Source: Kiloniellaceae bacterium (GTDB lineage Bacteria > Pseudomonadota > Alphaproteobacteria > Kiloniellales > J153). Taken from it: 64,000 bases of DNA. The notes beneath the pieces were generated by a model. It searched no databases. It was not told where the DNA came from and was given only the letters and a program-made list of their open reading frames with translations. The number at the start of each line of letters is the position of its first letter. Positions within the stretch are counted from its first letter, which is position 1. A program made the position numbers and the translations under genes. Positions 55,742 to 63,887 of the stretch are shown here, piece after piece. The DNA lies in contig JAJFGJ010000022.1 of assembly GCA_021776175.1 (NCBI GenBank), positions 40,651 to 104,650 of the forward strand, read 5' to 3'.

Positions 55742-56548
55742 ATGCCTGACGTATTTGCGAACATCACATCCGTTCCGGACGACATGCTTGAGATTATCGC
55801 CAACGTTCTGGAGACGAGAGCCGCGATTCCATCTCAGCAGGAAATGCTAAGGGACTATCTGTCGGAAATCACGTTCCCTGAGAATGCCGAAGTGTTGGAA
55901 GTCGGTTGCGGCACCGGACCGGCTTGCCGCGTTATGGTGGATTGGCCGAACGTGGCGAAGGTTGTGGGCGTGGATCCGTCTCCTGTCCTTCTTACCAAAG
56001 CGCGTGAGCTATCGAGGGACATAGCTGGGATCGAGTTCGAAGAGGGGGATGGAAAATCTCTCCGTTTTGATGACGCGTCTTTTGATGTGGTGATCGTTCA
56101 CACAATTCTGACACATGTTCCGGAACCCGAGGCCATCTTGGCGGAGGCTTATCGGGTTCTAAAACCTGGCGGTAGCCTTGGCTTGTGTGATGGAGATTTC
56201 TCCACGGCGACGCTCCAGACCGGCCCGAACGACCCCCTGGAGGCCTGCACGGGAGCGTTTGTCGAGGGCTTCGTGAACGACAAGTGGCTCGTCCGGCGAA
56301 TGTCGACGCTTACACAAGCCGCAGGCTTCGAGGTGCAACCGATACGCAGTTATGGCTTGATCGAAACAATCGCACCTGGGTTGACCATGAGTTGGGTGGA
56401 TCGTGGCGCGGATGCTCTTTTGGCTCAGGGTCGGATTGGGTCGGAGCTTGCAGAGGCGCTGAAGGCCGAAGGGCGGCGGCGAGCTGAAACCGGGTCGTTC
56501 TTTGGCTATATGGCCTATGCGGCTTTGATAGCGGTAAAGCCCACCTAA
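55742..56548 (+). CDS. Class I SAM-dependent methyltransferase
   Basis: A 268-residue UbiE-like methyltransferase. Motif I reads VLEVGCGTGPACRVM, the acidic loop VVGVDPSPVLL and motif II/III FEEGDGKSLRFDDASFDVVIVH. GGAGG lies before the ATG at 55742. Substrate is unknown. Its composition is somewhat less GC-rich than its neighbours. The 170 bp before it show no other gene. Confidence 0.9.
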   Translation: MPDVFANITSVPDDMLEIIANVLETRAAIPSQQEMLRDYLSEITFPENAEVLEVGCGTGPACRVMVDWPNVAKVVGVDPSPVLLTKARELSRDIAGIEFEEGDGKSLRFDDASFDVVIVHTILTHVPEPEAILAEAYRVLKPGGSLGLCDGDFSTATLQTGPNDPLEACTGAFVEGFVNDKWLVRRMSTLTQAAGFEVQPIRSYGLIETIAPGLTMSWVDRGADALLAQGRIGSELAEALKAEGRRRAETGSFFGYMAYAALIAVKPT

Positions 56549-56943
56549 GTTGACATGTCTTATCCAGCGTCCGGTGACTGCTCGGGGCACTGCCCGGACT
56601 TAAGCCGCACGGAACGACGAACGCTTTCCCCCTCTTAGCCGACATTCGAGTCCGCTTCGCGTTTTCAACGCATCCATATCAAACCGGGACACGGCCCGCC
56701 ATGGGCCAGGCGCCAAGCACCAACTTGACCCCCGGCACGGTGATGTCGTCGGAGATATTGCTGAATTCGATAAAAAACAAGATAAATTATACTAAATACT
56801 TCGCTTTACAGACACGTATCCTTACCTATATTAGGGCATAATACCCTGATTTGATAATATTTATTACCAAATAGATAATATTACTTGATTTTCTTTGATT
56901 ATTTTGTCATATTCTTGATGGGTAATTCGTCAGGGAGAATCTC
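56549..56943. other. AT-rich leader with degenerate repeat, upstream of Flp pilin
   Basis: The first half holds a segment (about 56590-56690) resembling 59160-59275, sharing GCCGACATTCGAGTCCGC. From 56760 the DNA becomes very AT-rich, with GATAATATT repeated at 56854 and 56874 and an interrupted palindrome AGGG-CATAATA-CCCT. It probably carries the flp promoter and binding sites for a nucleoid protein. No open gene was seen. Confidence 0.6.
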
Positions 56944-57120
56944 ATGTTTATGATGCTGAAAGGTTTTATTAAGGACGAATCGGGTGCCACGGCGATCGAG
57001 TACGGTCTAATCGCCGCGCTTGTTTCGGTCGCGGCTATTAGCGCGCTTTCCGAGCTGGGCGGTTCCTTGAGCACCATCTTCGGCACCGTATCCAGTACGC
57101 TGAATGGGGTGGCCCCCTAA
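56944..57120 (+). CDS. flp: Flp/Fap-type pilin
   Basis: A 58-residue class IVb prepilin translated directly from the sequence. The short leader MFMMLKGFIKDESG is followed by ATAIEYGLIAALVSVAAISA, the hydrophobic pilin helix with the conserved Glu and Tyr. GGGAG lies 8 nt before the ATG. No Tad secretion genes are in the window, so it is a stand-alone pilin locus. Confidence 0.9.
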   Translation: MFMMLKGFIKDESGATAIEYGLIAALVSVAAISALSELGGSLSTIFGTVSSTLNGVAP

Positions 57121-57220
57121 GGTGGCCGCGCTCAAGAATATTGATTTTGGCGGGTTTTTCGATGCCGGCTCCCGCGGACATTGTGAGCCGGAGCAACCGA
57201 GAGGAAGGCGGGCGCGAAAC

Positions 57221-58084
57221 ATGATGACCGGCCACGAGAGTCGCGATGGGCAAAACACCGTGTCCGGGGAGGACGAGGTCTCGGCACAGACGGGAAAACC
57301 GCTCGACCCTCCCAATTTGACCATCATCCAGGAAGGGATTGCTCTGGCCGACCTTTCCACGATGATCCGCAAGCAACCCGTCTGCGCGGTCGTTCAGGGC
57401 CAGAAACCTCGGGTCGTGTTCGACGAGATCTATACATCGATGCAATCGCTGCGCCGGGCGTTGACGCCGAACGTCAACCTTCATGCCAACCGTTGGCTGT
57501 TCCAGGCTCTCACGGAGTACCTGGACGCCCGGATGATCGAATATCTGACCTGGAACGATGACGCGACCGCGTGCAGCTCTTTTAGCGTGAATCTAAATGT
57601 TTCGACTCTTCTCTCACCCGAATTCTTGGAACTCGGGGAACTAGTCAGAGAAAAGCTACGTGGCAGCATAATCGTCGAACTGCAACTCGTGGATGTCTAT
57701 TCGGACCTGAGCGGTTATTTCTTCGCACGGGATGTCTTGCGCGAGCGCGGCTTCAAGTTCTGCCTCGACGGCATGAACCACCACTCCCTGCCGCTCGTCG
57801 ACCGCGAAGCCTTGGGCTTCGACCTCGTAAAGCTATTCTGGCACTCCGACCTCCACGACCAACTGGACGGCGCGCACCGGGATCGGCTGCACCGGGCCGC
57901 CCAGCAAATCGGCCCCGAAAGGCTCATTCTTGCGCGCTGCGATTCCGAACAAGCGCTGGAAGTCGGCCGGTCCCTTGGCGCCGCGCTCTTGCAGGGGCGT
58001 TTGATCGACAGCCTGCTCCAAGACTCCGCTACACCCGAGGAGCCGTTCGAGGACATCGATGCGCGTTACGCGGCCGCGAGCTAA
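57221..58084 (+). CDS. Degenerate EAL-domain-like protein
   Basis: About 287 residues. The fold is suggested by VNLNVSTLLSPEFLEL, the strand IIVELQLVDVYSD where EAL proteins have a catalytic Glu, and FKFCLDGMNHHSLPLVDREAL. The EAL and DDFGTG signatures are absent, so c-di-GMP hydrolysis is unlikely and a binding or structural role is more plausible. The start at 57221 (MMTG) follows GAGAGGAAGG; a longer frame overlaps flp. It lies 100 bp after flp and may be cotranscribed. Confidence 0.75.
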   Translation: MMTGHESRDGQNTVSGEDEVSAQTGKPLDPPNLTIIQEGIALADLSTMIRKQPVCAVVQGQKPRVVFDEIYTSMQSLRRALTPNVNLHANRWLFQALTEYLDARMIEYLTWNDDATACSSFSVNLNVSTLLSPEFLELGELVREKLRGSIIVELQLVDVYSDLSGYFFARDVLRERGFKFCLDGMNHHSLPLVDREALGFDLVKLFWHSDLHDQLDGAHRDRLHRAAQQIGPERLILARCDSEQALEVGRSLGAALLQGRLIDSLLQDSATPEEPFEDIDARYAAAS

Positions 58085-58415
58085 TGGCCTCTTGACGCGG
58101 GCTGGAACCATCCTGGGTAAAGACTAGAATGCCTCGTCTTGGCTAGGACCGGCTGTTAGGGCCACCGTTCAGAAACAACCGCTCCACCTCCAGAAGCTGA
58201 CGTTCAAATTCGAACTTCCGCTTTCTGGGTTTTCGTCGGCTGTACACCCATGTGCGGACTCTTAGGATGGCGGTGCCGTTGGTCCGAAGATGACCCTAAT
58301 CGGATATTCGGCTTTCGGTTCAAGAAAACCGGCAAATGCCGCACTCATTTTTTGGCGGCGGTGTGCGCCCACGGCATTTATCCACTTTCAGTTTACCCTC
58401 GAAAGCGAGGCTCTT
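58085..58415. other. Intergenic region, no gene seen
   Basis: This region lies between the convergent EAL-like and AhpD-like genes. A small hairpin CCTCG-CTTT-CGAGG near 58399-58412 may terminate the latter. Nothing else is recognisable. Confidence 0.5.
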
Positions 58416-58970
58416 TCACTCCGCCCGCGCTGGCTTCACCGCCTTGAGGAAATCATCCGGCTCCGTTTGCGCTAGGCCGTTGGTGAAGTTACTTACCGTG
58501 CAGTGGGCGATTTCGCCAATGATGTCGAGCAGGTTTTCATTGCTTAAGCCGCCATTGCGAAAATCCCGAAGTTCCTCGTCCGTGAGCTTGCCCATGGTTT
58601 CCGTGAGCCTCTTCGTGGCCTGTTGGATCAATTTGTAACGGGGCGTCTCCGCATCCCGGCCATCGAGGATATAAGCGATTTCCCTATCATGGATTTTGGC
58701 CTCGCGCGACAGCATGGTATGCGCCGGCACACAGTAGTGGCAACCGTTGCGCCGGGCCATCTCCAGGGCAACAACTTCACGTTCGTCCCGCTCAAGGCTG
58801 GAGGTCTGTATCCCCTGCCAATATGCGGCAAATGCTGTGAGCAGGTTAGGCGAATTGGCCAACACCCTGGCCAGCCGCCATTCGCTTTCCCAAAGGCTGT
58901 CGATACCTTCAATAGCCATCACGGTCCGGGGGGCGGCGCTATTTGGATCAACCGGTGGAATTCGTGACAT
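58416..58970 (-). CDS. Carboxymuconolactone decarboxylase/AhpD-family protein
   Basis: A 184-residue helical protein. The active-site segment RRNGCHYCVPAHTMLSRE has Cys77, Cys80 and His84 of the AhpD CxxC-x3-H type, typical of alkylhydroperoxidase-like proteins. The N-terminal part EWRLARVLANSPNLLTAFAAYW also fits. A role in peroxide reduction is inferred; the partner is unknown. Confidence 0.9.
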   Translation of the reverse strand: MSRIPPVDPNSAAPRTVMAIEGIDSLWESEWRLARVLANSPNLLTAFAAYWQGIQTSSLERDEREVVALEMARRNGCHYCVPAHTMLSREAKIHDREIAYILDGRDAETPRYKLIQQATKRLTETMGKLTDEELRDFRNGGLSNENLLDIIGEIAHCTVSNFTNGLAQTEPDDFLKAVKPARAE

Positions 58971-59354
58971 CTTCTGTCTTCCTTATACGGTGGGTGTTGG
59001 CGGGCATTTCTGGGACCCCGAGCCCTCATCCCCATCCTTTGTGTCTGGCGCGAGATGAACCTGTCGCAGCCTACGGCTTTAGACGGGCCTTAACCACCTG
59101 CCAAACCCTTTCCACTACGACAAAGCGCTACAAGCCAAGCTCCAATTATGTCCGTTCATGGCTGGCTATACCCGGACTCTCTCACCGCATTGGAACGGCG
59201 ACTGCTTTCGTACACTTGGCCGACATTCGAGTCCGCCTCGCGCTTGTCCACGTATCGATCACAAACCGCGACATGGCTCGCTTAGGGTCTTGCGCGCGCC
59301 CCGTTCCATGCCCACCCTAAACTTAGGGATAACTCGCATGAGGAAAGGGCCGAC
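58971..59354. other. Intergenic region with degenerate repeat
   Basis: No gene is evident. Positions about 59160-59275 align loosely with 56590-56690, sharing GCCGACATTCGAGTCCGC and CACAAACCG-like tails. The region should also hold the promoter of the downstream CBS gene. Confidence 0.5.
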
Positions 59355-60731
59355 ATGACCGCCCCCGTCTTCAAAAACGTGCTGGATGGCATCGGCAATA
59401 CCCCGATGATAGAGGTCGGCCGGATCGATACCGGCCCGTGCCGCCTGTTCCTCAAGCTGGAGAACCAGAACCCCGCCGGGTCGATCAAGGACCGCATCGG
59501 GGTGTCCATGATCGAGGCGGCGGAGCGCGACGGCAGCCTTAAGCCCGGCGGCGCCCTGATCGAGGCGACCGCCGGCAACACCGGCCTGGGCCTGGCCCTG
59601 GTGGCGGCGCAAAAGGGCTACCCCCTGACCATCGTGGTGCCCGACAAGATGGCGCAGGAGAAGATCTTCCACCTGCGTGCCCTGGGCGCGGAAGTGGTCA
59701 TGACCCGCTCCGACGTCGGCAAGGGCCACCCCGAGTACTATCAGGACATGGCCGAGCGTATCGCGGGCGAAACCGGCGCCTTCTACGTCAATCAGTTCGC
59801 CAATCCGGCCAACCCCCTGGCCCACGATACGACCACCGGGCCCGAGATCTGGGAGCAGATGGACCGCGACCTGGACGCGGTCGTCTGCGGCGTTGGCTCC
59901 GGCGGCACCCTAACCGGCCTATCGAAATATTTCGCCAAGGTCGCGCCCGAATTGGAGATGATACTGGCCGACCCGGAAGGCTCGATCCTGACCCACTACG
60001 TGAAGACCGGAGAACTGAGCACGGATGTCGGCTCCTGGCTGGTCGAGGGTATCGGCGAGGATTTCCTTCCCCCCGTCTCAGATTTCTCGCGGGTCAAGAC
60101 CGCCTATAGCATCTCCGACAAGGAAGCCATGTTGACCGCGCGCGAAGTTCTGGCCAAGGAAGGCATCCTGGCCGGCTCGTCCTCGGGCACCCTGATCGCG
60201 GCGGCCCTGCGCTATTGCCGGGCGCAAAGCGAGCCCAAGCGGGTCGTCACCTTGGTCTGCGACAGCGGCAACAAGTATCTGTCAAAGATGTTCAACGATT
60301 TCTGGATGCTCGATCAGGGATTCATTGAGCGCGAAAGCACGGGCGACCTGCGCGACCTGATCCTGCGCCGCCACGCCGAGCACGCCACGGTCACGGTATC
60401 GCCCGAGGATAGCCTGCTCATCGCCTACGGACGCATGAAGCTCTACGACGTGTCGCAGCTTCCGGTGCTCAGCGACGAGGAGCATGTCGCCGGGATCATC
60501 GACGAAAGCGATATCCTGCTCGCCGTCACCCGTGACGAGACGGCCTTCAAAACCCCGGTCAAGGACGCCATGACCAGCCGCCTGCAAACCGTCCAGGCCA
60601 GTCAGGACATGGACGACCTGCTGCCCATCTTCGACGCCGGTCACGTCGCCATCGTGGTCGAGGACGACAGGTTCCAAGGCCTGATCACACGGATCGACTT
60701 ACTGAACCACTTGCGGCGCAAGATGCGGTAG
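59355..60731 (+). CDS. Cystathionine beta-synthase
   Basis: A 458-residue protein. The PLP catalytic domain has Lys45 in NPAGSIKDRIGV, the loop EATAGNTGLGLALVAA and CGVGSGGTLTGLSKYF. Two CBS motifs occupy residues about 335-458 (VSPEDSLLIAYGRMKLYDVSQLPVL, then VQASQDMDDLLPIF). It would condense serine and homocysteine, or act as a cysteine synthase with a regulatory domain. The last 36 codons reappear in decayed form at 63626-63733. Confidence 0.92.
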   Translation: MTAPVFKNVLDGIGNTPMIEVGRIDTGPCRLFLKLENQNPAGSIKDRIGVSMIEAAERDGSLKPGGALIEATAGNTGLGLALVAAQKGYPLTIVVPDKMAQEKIFHLRALGAEVVMTRSDVGKGHPEYYQDMAERIAGETGAFYVNQFANPANPLAHDTTTGPEIWEQMDRDLDAVVCGVGSGGTLTGLSKYFAKVAPELEMILADPEGSILTHYVKTGELSTDVGSWLVEGIGEDFLPPVSDFSRVKTAYSISDKEAMLTAREVLAKEGILAGSSSGTLIAAALRYCRAQSEPKRVVTLVCDSGNKYLSKMFNDFWMLDQGFIERESTGDLRDLILRRHAEHATVTVSPEDSLLIAYGRMKLYDVSQLPVLSDEEHVAGIIDESDILLAVTRDETAFKTPVKDAMTSRLQTVQASQDMDDLLPIFDAGHVAIVVEDDRFQGLITRIDLLNHLRRKMR

Positions 60732-60755
60732 AGGGGGCACCCCCTCCCCTTCGAC

Positions 60756-61859
60756 CTAGAACTCAAGCGTGTAGGATAGCAAGGTCCCGAAAATGTCGGT
60801 GTCCACGCCGTCGTTGCGGGCACGTTTATAGGCCACATCGATGCCGATCCCGATTGGAAACACGTACCCGGCCGAGACTTGAAGTTGCTCTTCGCGCACC
60901 GCGCTTGCGTTGGTTACATCGCTCTCCTTGAAGGTGCCGGTCACGGCGGCGTTCCAATCGCCATAGGCGAATCCCAACGCGGCGGTCAGATAGGTGCGAT
61001 CCTCCCTCGCCACGCCGTCGGCGTCGTCGATATACACATATTCGACAAGGGGCTGGGCGGTGAAGTCGCCAAAGAGCGGGATGTCATATGACCCGTTGAC
61101 CACGAAACGAGTCTCGTTCTCGGCGCCCGAGGTGTCGTTGCCTTGATGAACGTAGGCGGCATGATAACGAAATCCCGAAAGCGCCGGAAAATCACCGCCG
61201 TCCAGTGCCACCGCGAACGACGAGAAATCGCCCGTGTTGCCAGGCCCCCCATCGGCCTGGCGAGGCTTTGGCCGCTTGGTGATAATGCTTTCGGCCAAGC
61301 CCGAGGTATCGAGAAAGAAAGTTTGAACGCTTACCGTGTGTTTGCCGACGCCGGCGAAATCGCCGCTTAGGGCGCCACCGAGCGCGATGTTCTCGGCCAT
61401 CTCGTATTCTTCAGCCAGATCGGTGCCGAAAACGCCGGGCGTTTCATCCCAGGCGGTGCCGAAATTGACGTGCATCTTGCCGCCAAAGAGATGAACCGGC
61501 CCAGCTTCATAGTCCAGGGTCAGCACCTCAACGAAAAAACCTTCATCTTCGAAGAAAAGGTCATCGCCCCCGTCCGGATCCAGCACCGGTTCCAAAACCA
61601 GTCCGGCGTTGATGGAAAGCCGGTCGGTAAGCGCCAGCGCGAAGCTGGGCTCAATGGTGGCGAACAGCGTGTCGAATTCTTCCATCTCGTCGTCGGACGA
61701 AAACGCGAAATCATTCTGGATTTCGACCAAAAGACTCCCGGAGATCTTGGGCGAGAACCCACCGTCTCCGGCAAGGGCCGGGCGCTCGTTCGCGGCGACC
61801 GCCGCCAAAAACAACAACAGCGCCGCCATGTACGGGTGGAAAAATGGAATTCGTTTCAT
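60756..61859 (-). CDS. Outer-membrane beta-barrel protein under cobalamin riboswitch
   Basis: About 367 residues. The ATG at 61859 follows GAGGGGACC. The signal peptide (MAALLLFLAAVAANERPALA) is followed by alternating beta-strand sequence to a C-terminal aromatic (LLSYTLEF), the usual barrel ending. It resembles LbtU/porin-like proteins and has no TonB box or plug domain. An intact cobalamin riboswitch lies 100 bp upstream on the same strand. It converges on CBS. A role in corrinoid or cobalt transport is inferred from regulation only. Confidence 0.85.
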   Translation of the reverse strand: MKRIPFFHPYMAALLLFLAAVAANERPALAGDGGFSPKISGSLLVEIQNDFAFSSDDEMEEFDTLFATIEPSFALALTDRLSINAGLVLEPVLDPDGGDDLFFEDEGFFVEVLTLDYEAGPVHLFGGKMHVNFGTAWDETPGVFGTDLAEEYEMAENIALGGALSGDFAGVGKHTVSVQTFFLDTSGLAESIITKRPKPRQADGGPGNTGDFSSFAVALDGGDFPALSGFRYHAAYVHQGNDTSGAENETRFVVNGSYDIPLFGDFTAQPLVEYVYIDDADGVAREDRTYLTAALGFAYGDWNAAVTGTFKESDVTNASAVREEQLQVSAGYVFPIGIGIDVAYKRARNDGVDTDIFGTLLSYTLEF

Positions 61860-61957
61860 AATTGCGGTCCCCTCGAGTTGGTATCTAAGACAAATCGGTC
61901 TTCGTCCCAACGGAGAACCGCACCGACGGCAGACCTCGACCACCGGACAGACGAAAT

Positions 61958-62158
61958 GGACGGCAGGTTTCCTGACTCGCGGATCAACACTGTGCGCCCT
62001 GCCTTCCCGGAACGCCTAAGCATTCCAGTGGCTGTAATTCGAGCGCCAGCTCACCGCTTACAGTTGCGAGGACAGTCGTGGAGTAGGTCCCGCGCTTTCG
62101 CGGAGACCGCACCACATTCCCTTTTTTCCGCAAACGCGGCACCGTCAACCACCGATCT
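61958..62158 (-). ncRNA. Cobalamin (AdoCbl) riboswitch
   Basis: On the minus strand the element shows, in order, GGTGCCGCG, AAAAGGGAATGTGGTGC, the box GCAACTGTAAGCGG, CCACTGGAA, GGGAAGGC and the 3' GAGTCAGGAAACCTGCC. These are the conserved blocks of the cobalamin riboswitch in correct order and spacing. It lies directly upstream of the barrel-protein gene and would repress it when cobalamin is abundant. No classic terminator was seen after it, so control may be translational. Confidence 0.93.
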
Positions 62159-62251
62159 AATGCAATGCGGATTGAGTTGTCAATTTATAACCGTGTAAAT
62201 CTACACAAGCCGCTATAGCGGGATGCTCATCGCCCATGGCCGGAAAGCGCC

Positions 62252-63394
62252 CTAGGCAAGCGCGTCCTCGCGGCGTTCGGCGGCGAGCTTTTGGCGCAAT
62301 TCCTCCTCGGCCTCGCCGTAGAAAAAGCAGAGCACGATGAAACGCCGCCCCGCCGTGACCAAGGTCACCTCGTGCAGCATGGAGACCGCGAATACCACCG
62401 CCGCGCCGGTCCCGGCGCGGAATAGCTGCGGCCCGTATTCCGGGAACCGCACGTAGCCGCCCTCGTAGGCGTCATTGTCGAGCGCCAGCGACATGGCGAA
62501 GCGGCGGTGCGCGGAGAACGGCGTGGTGTCGTCCCTATGGGCGTTGAAATGGCCGCCGTCGGCGGCGTGATAACACCCAAGGCGCAGGGGCTCGGCGCGC
62601 GTCACTTGAAAGCCGAAGGCCCTCTTGATCTCGGGAAACACGCGGCGGCGGAACAGGCCGAAGAGCTCCTGCGCTTCCGGGCCATGGTCGGGCAGGGCCA
62701 CGTCCTCGCGCGACTTCACCTTCTTGATCGGCACATTGGCGCCGTACTCGCCGCTCGACACACCGCCCTCGTAACGCTCGCCGGTCTCCCAGCGCGCGAT
62801 CAACCGCTCGCAGTGGGCCTTATCGAGTACGTCGGGGATGATGAGCACCGGCGCCTGCGCCGACCCGGGCACCGGGGACAGCAGGGCGGCCCGGCTCGTG
62901 CACTCGGCGAGTGCCACGAGCGCGTGGTCCTCCGTGCTCCAGGGGCCGATGCGCTTCGCGACCCGGCGCCCGGGATCGACGATCAGCGTGCACCAGGGCC
63001 CGCCGCCGCCCGCGCCCAGGGGCTCGGAAAGGGGGCCGGCCGGCGCCACGTCGATACCCAGGGCGCGGCCGCACGAAAAGTCCTCGTCGGAAAGGATCGG
63101 AAACGGCAGGCCGAGGCGCTGCATCGCCGCCGTGTTGACCGCGACCGGAGCGGCGCTGACCGCGAACACCAGAACCCCGAGGCCGCTAAACTGGTCGTGA
63201 AGTTCGGCCAAGCGCTTGAGATCGCGGGCGGCGCCGGGAATTTCCGCCGAGGCGCAGACGAACAGCACCGTGAGCCGGCCGGCGAAGCGCGATTGGTGGA
63301 ACGAGAACTCGCCCCCCTGATGGTCGCGCCAGCCCATATCGGCGACCTGGTCGCCAGGTTCGAGATAAACCCGCTTGATCGCACCGCTCTTCAT
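62252..63394 (-). CDS. Redoxin-2OG-Fe(II) oxygenase fusion protein
   Basis: About 380 residues. Residues 10-170 are an AhpC/TSA-like redoxin with a candidate Cys47 in LFVCASAEIPGAARD. Residues 180-380 form a prolyl 4-hydroxylase-type 2-oxoglutarate oxygenase with His286 and Asp288 in FNAHRDDTTP, a distal His341 in SMLHEVTLVTAGRRF and the cosubstrate Arg after it. The ATG at 63394 follows GGGAGGGAG; a longer frame starts at 63436. Substrate is unknown. An FNR-like box lies 165 bp upstream. Confidence 0.9.
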   Translation of the reverse strand: MKSGAIKRVYLEPGDQVADMGWRDHQGGEFSFHQSRFAGRLTVLFVCASAEIPGAARDLKRLAELHDQFSGLGVLVFAVSAAPVAVNTAAMQRLGLPFPILSDEDFSCGRALGIDVAPAGPLSEPLGAGGGGPWCTLIVDPGRRVAKRIGPWSTEDHALVALAECTSRAALLSPVPGSAQAPVLIIPDVLDKAHCERLIARWETGERYEGGVSSGEYGANVPIKKVKSREDVALPDHGPEAQELFGLFRRRVFPEIKRAFGFQVTRAEPLRLGCYHAADGGHFNAHRDDTTPFSAHRRFAMSLALDNDAYEGGYVRFPEYGPQLFRAGTGAAVVFAVSMLHEVTLVTAGRRFIVLCFFYGEAEEELRQKLAAERREDALA

Positions 63395-63557
63395 GGCTCC
63401 CTCCCGGCCGCGCGTTCGCGCTTCTAAACGGCGCATACTGAAACAGGCCAGCGTCCCGCTAGCTCGCCGGCGCCTTGCGTCCCATAACTTTTTCGCCCAC
63501 GCCCTAAGGGCGCGAACGCCTAGGCTCTACTAAGCCGGGCCGCAACCCGCCGGCGCA

Positions 63558-63571
63558 TTGATCTGGGTCAA
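63558..63571. promoter_or_regulatory. FNR/Anr-type box
   Basis: TTGATCTGGGTCAA matches the FNR/FixK/Anr consensus TTGAT-N4-(A/G)TCAA. It lies upstream of the redoxin-oxygenase gene on the minus strand, about 165 bp before its ATG, and just before the CBS remnant on the plus strand. Oxygen-responsive control is suggested. Confidence 0.55.
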
Positions 63572-63591
63572 GTGCCGCAGCGGGACAGTAG

Positions 63592-63733
63592 CCAAAACTC
63601 GGGTCAAGGACGCCAGGACCGGCCGCCCATCTTCGAAACCGGCCACGCCGCCATCGCGGTCGAGGGCGAGAGGTCTTTGGGGCTAATCGCGCGGGTAGAT
63701 TTGATGAACCACTTGCGGCGGAAGATGCGGTAA
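63592..63733 (+). pseudogene. Decayed copy of the cystathionine beta-synthase 3' end
   Basis: AAAACTCGGGTCAAGGACGCC aligns with CBS codons near 60550, then a deletion of about 43 bases breaks the frame. The final 36 codons (63626-63733) align with 60624-60731 without gaps at about 79 percent identity, ending NHLRRKMR and a stop. No upstream part of CBS is present. Confidence 0.88.
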
Positions 63734-63887
63734 GGGGGGGCGAAAACGGCGCGACCGGCACGGATGTGCGATCGCAAGATCTGATCCCTATTTTCTGACC
63801 CAAGATATGCAGCAAACCGGGCGGCGTTTTTAGCGTGAGCTTCGGGATACTCGATACGTCGCCTTAGGTCACATACCCATAAAGGGG

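Noticed and set aside
57221..58084. Active c-di-GMP phosphodiesterase
   Set aside because: The EAL motif, DDFGTG and other metal-binding residues are missing, so only a divergent EAL-like fold is proposed.
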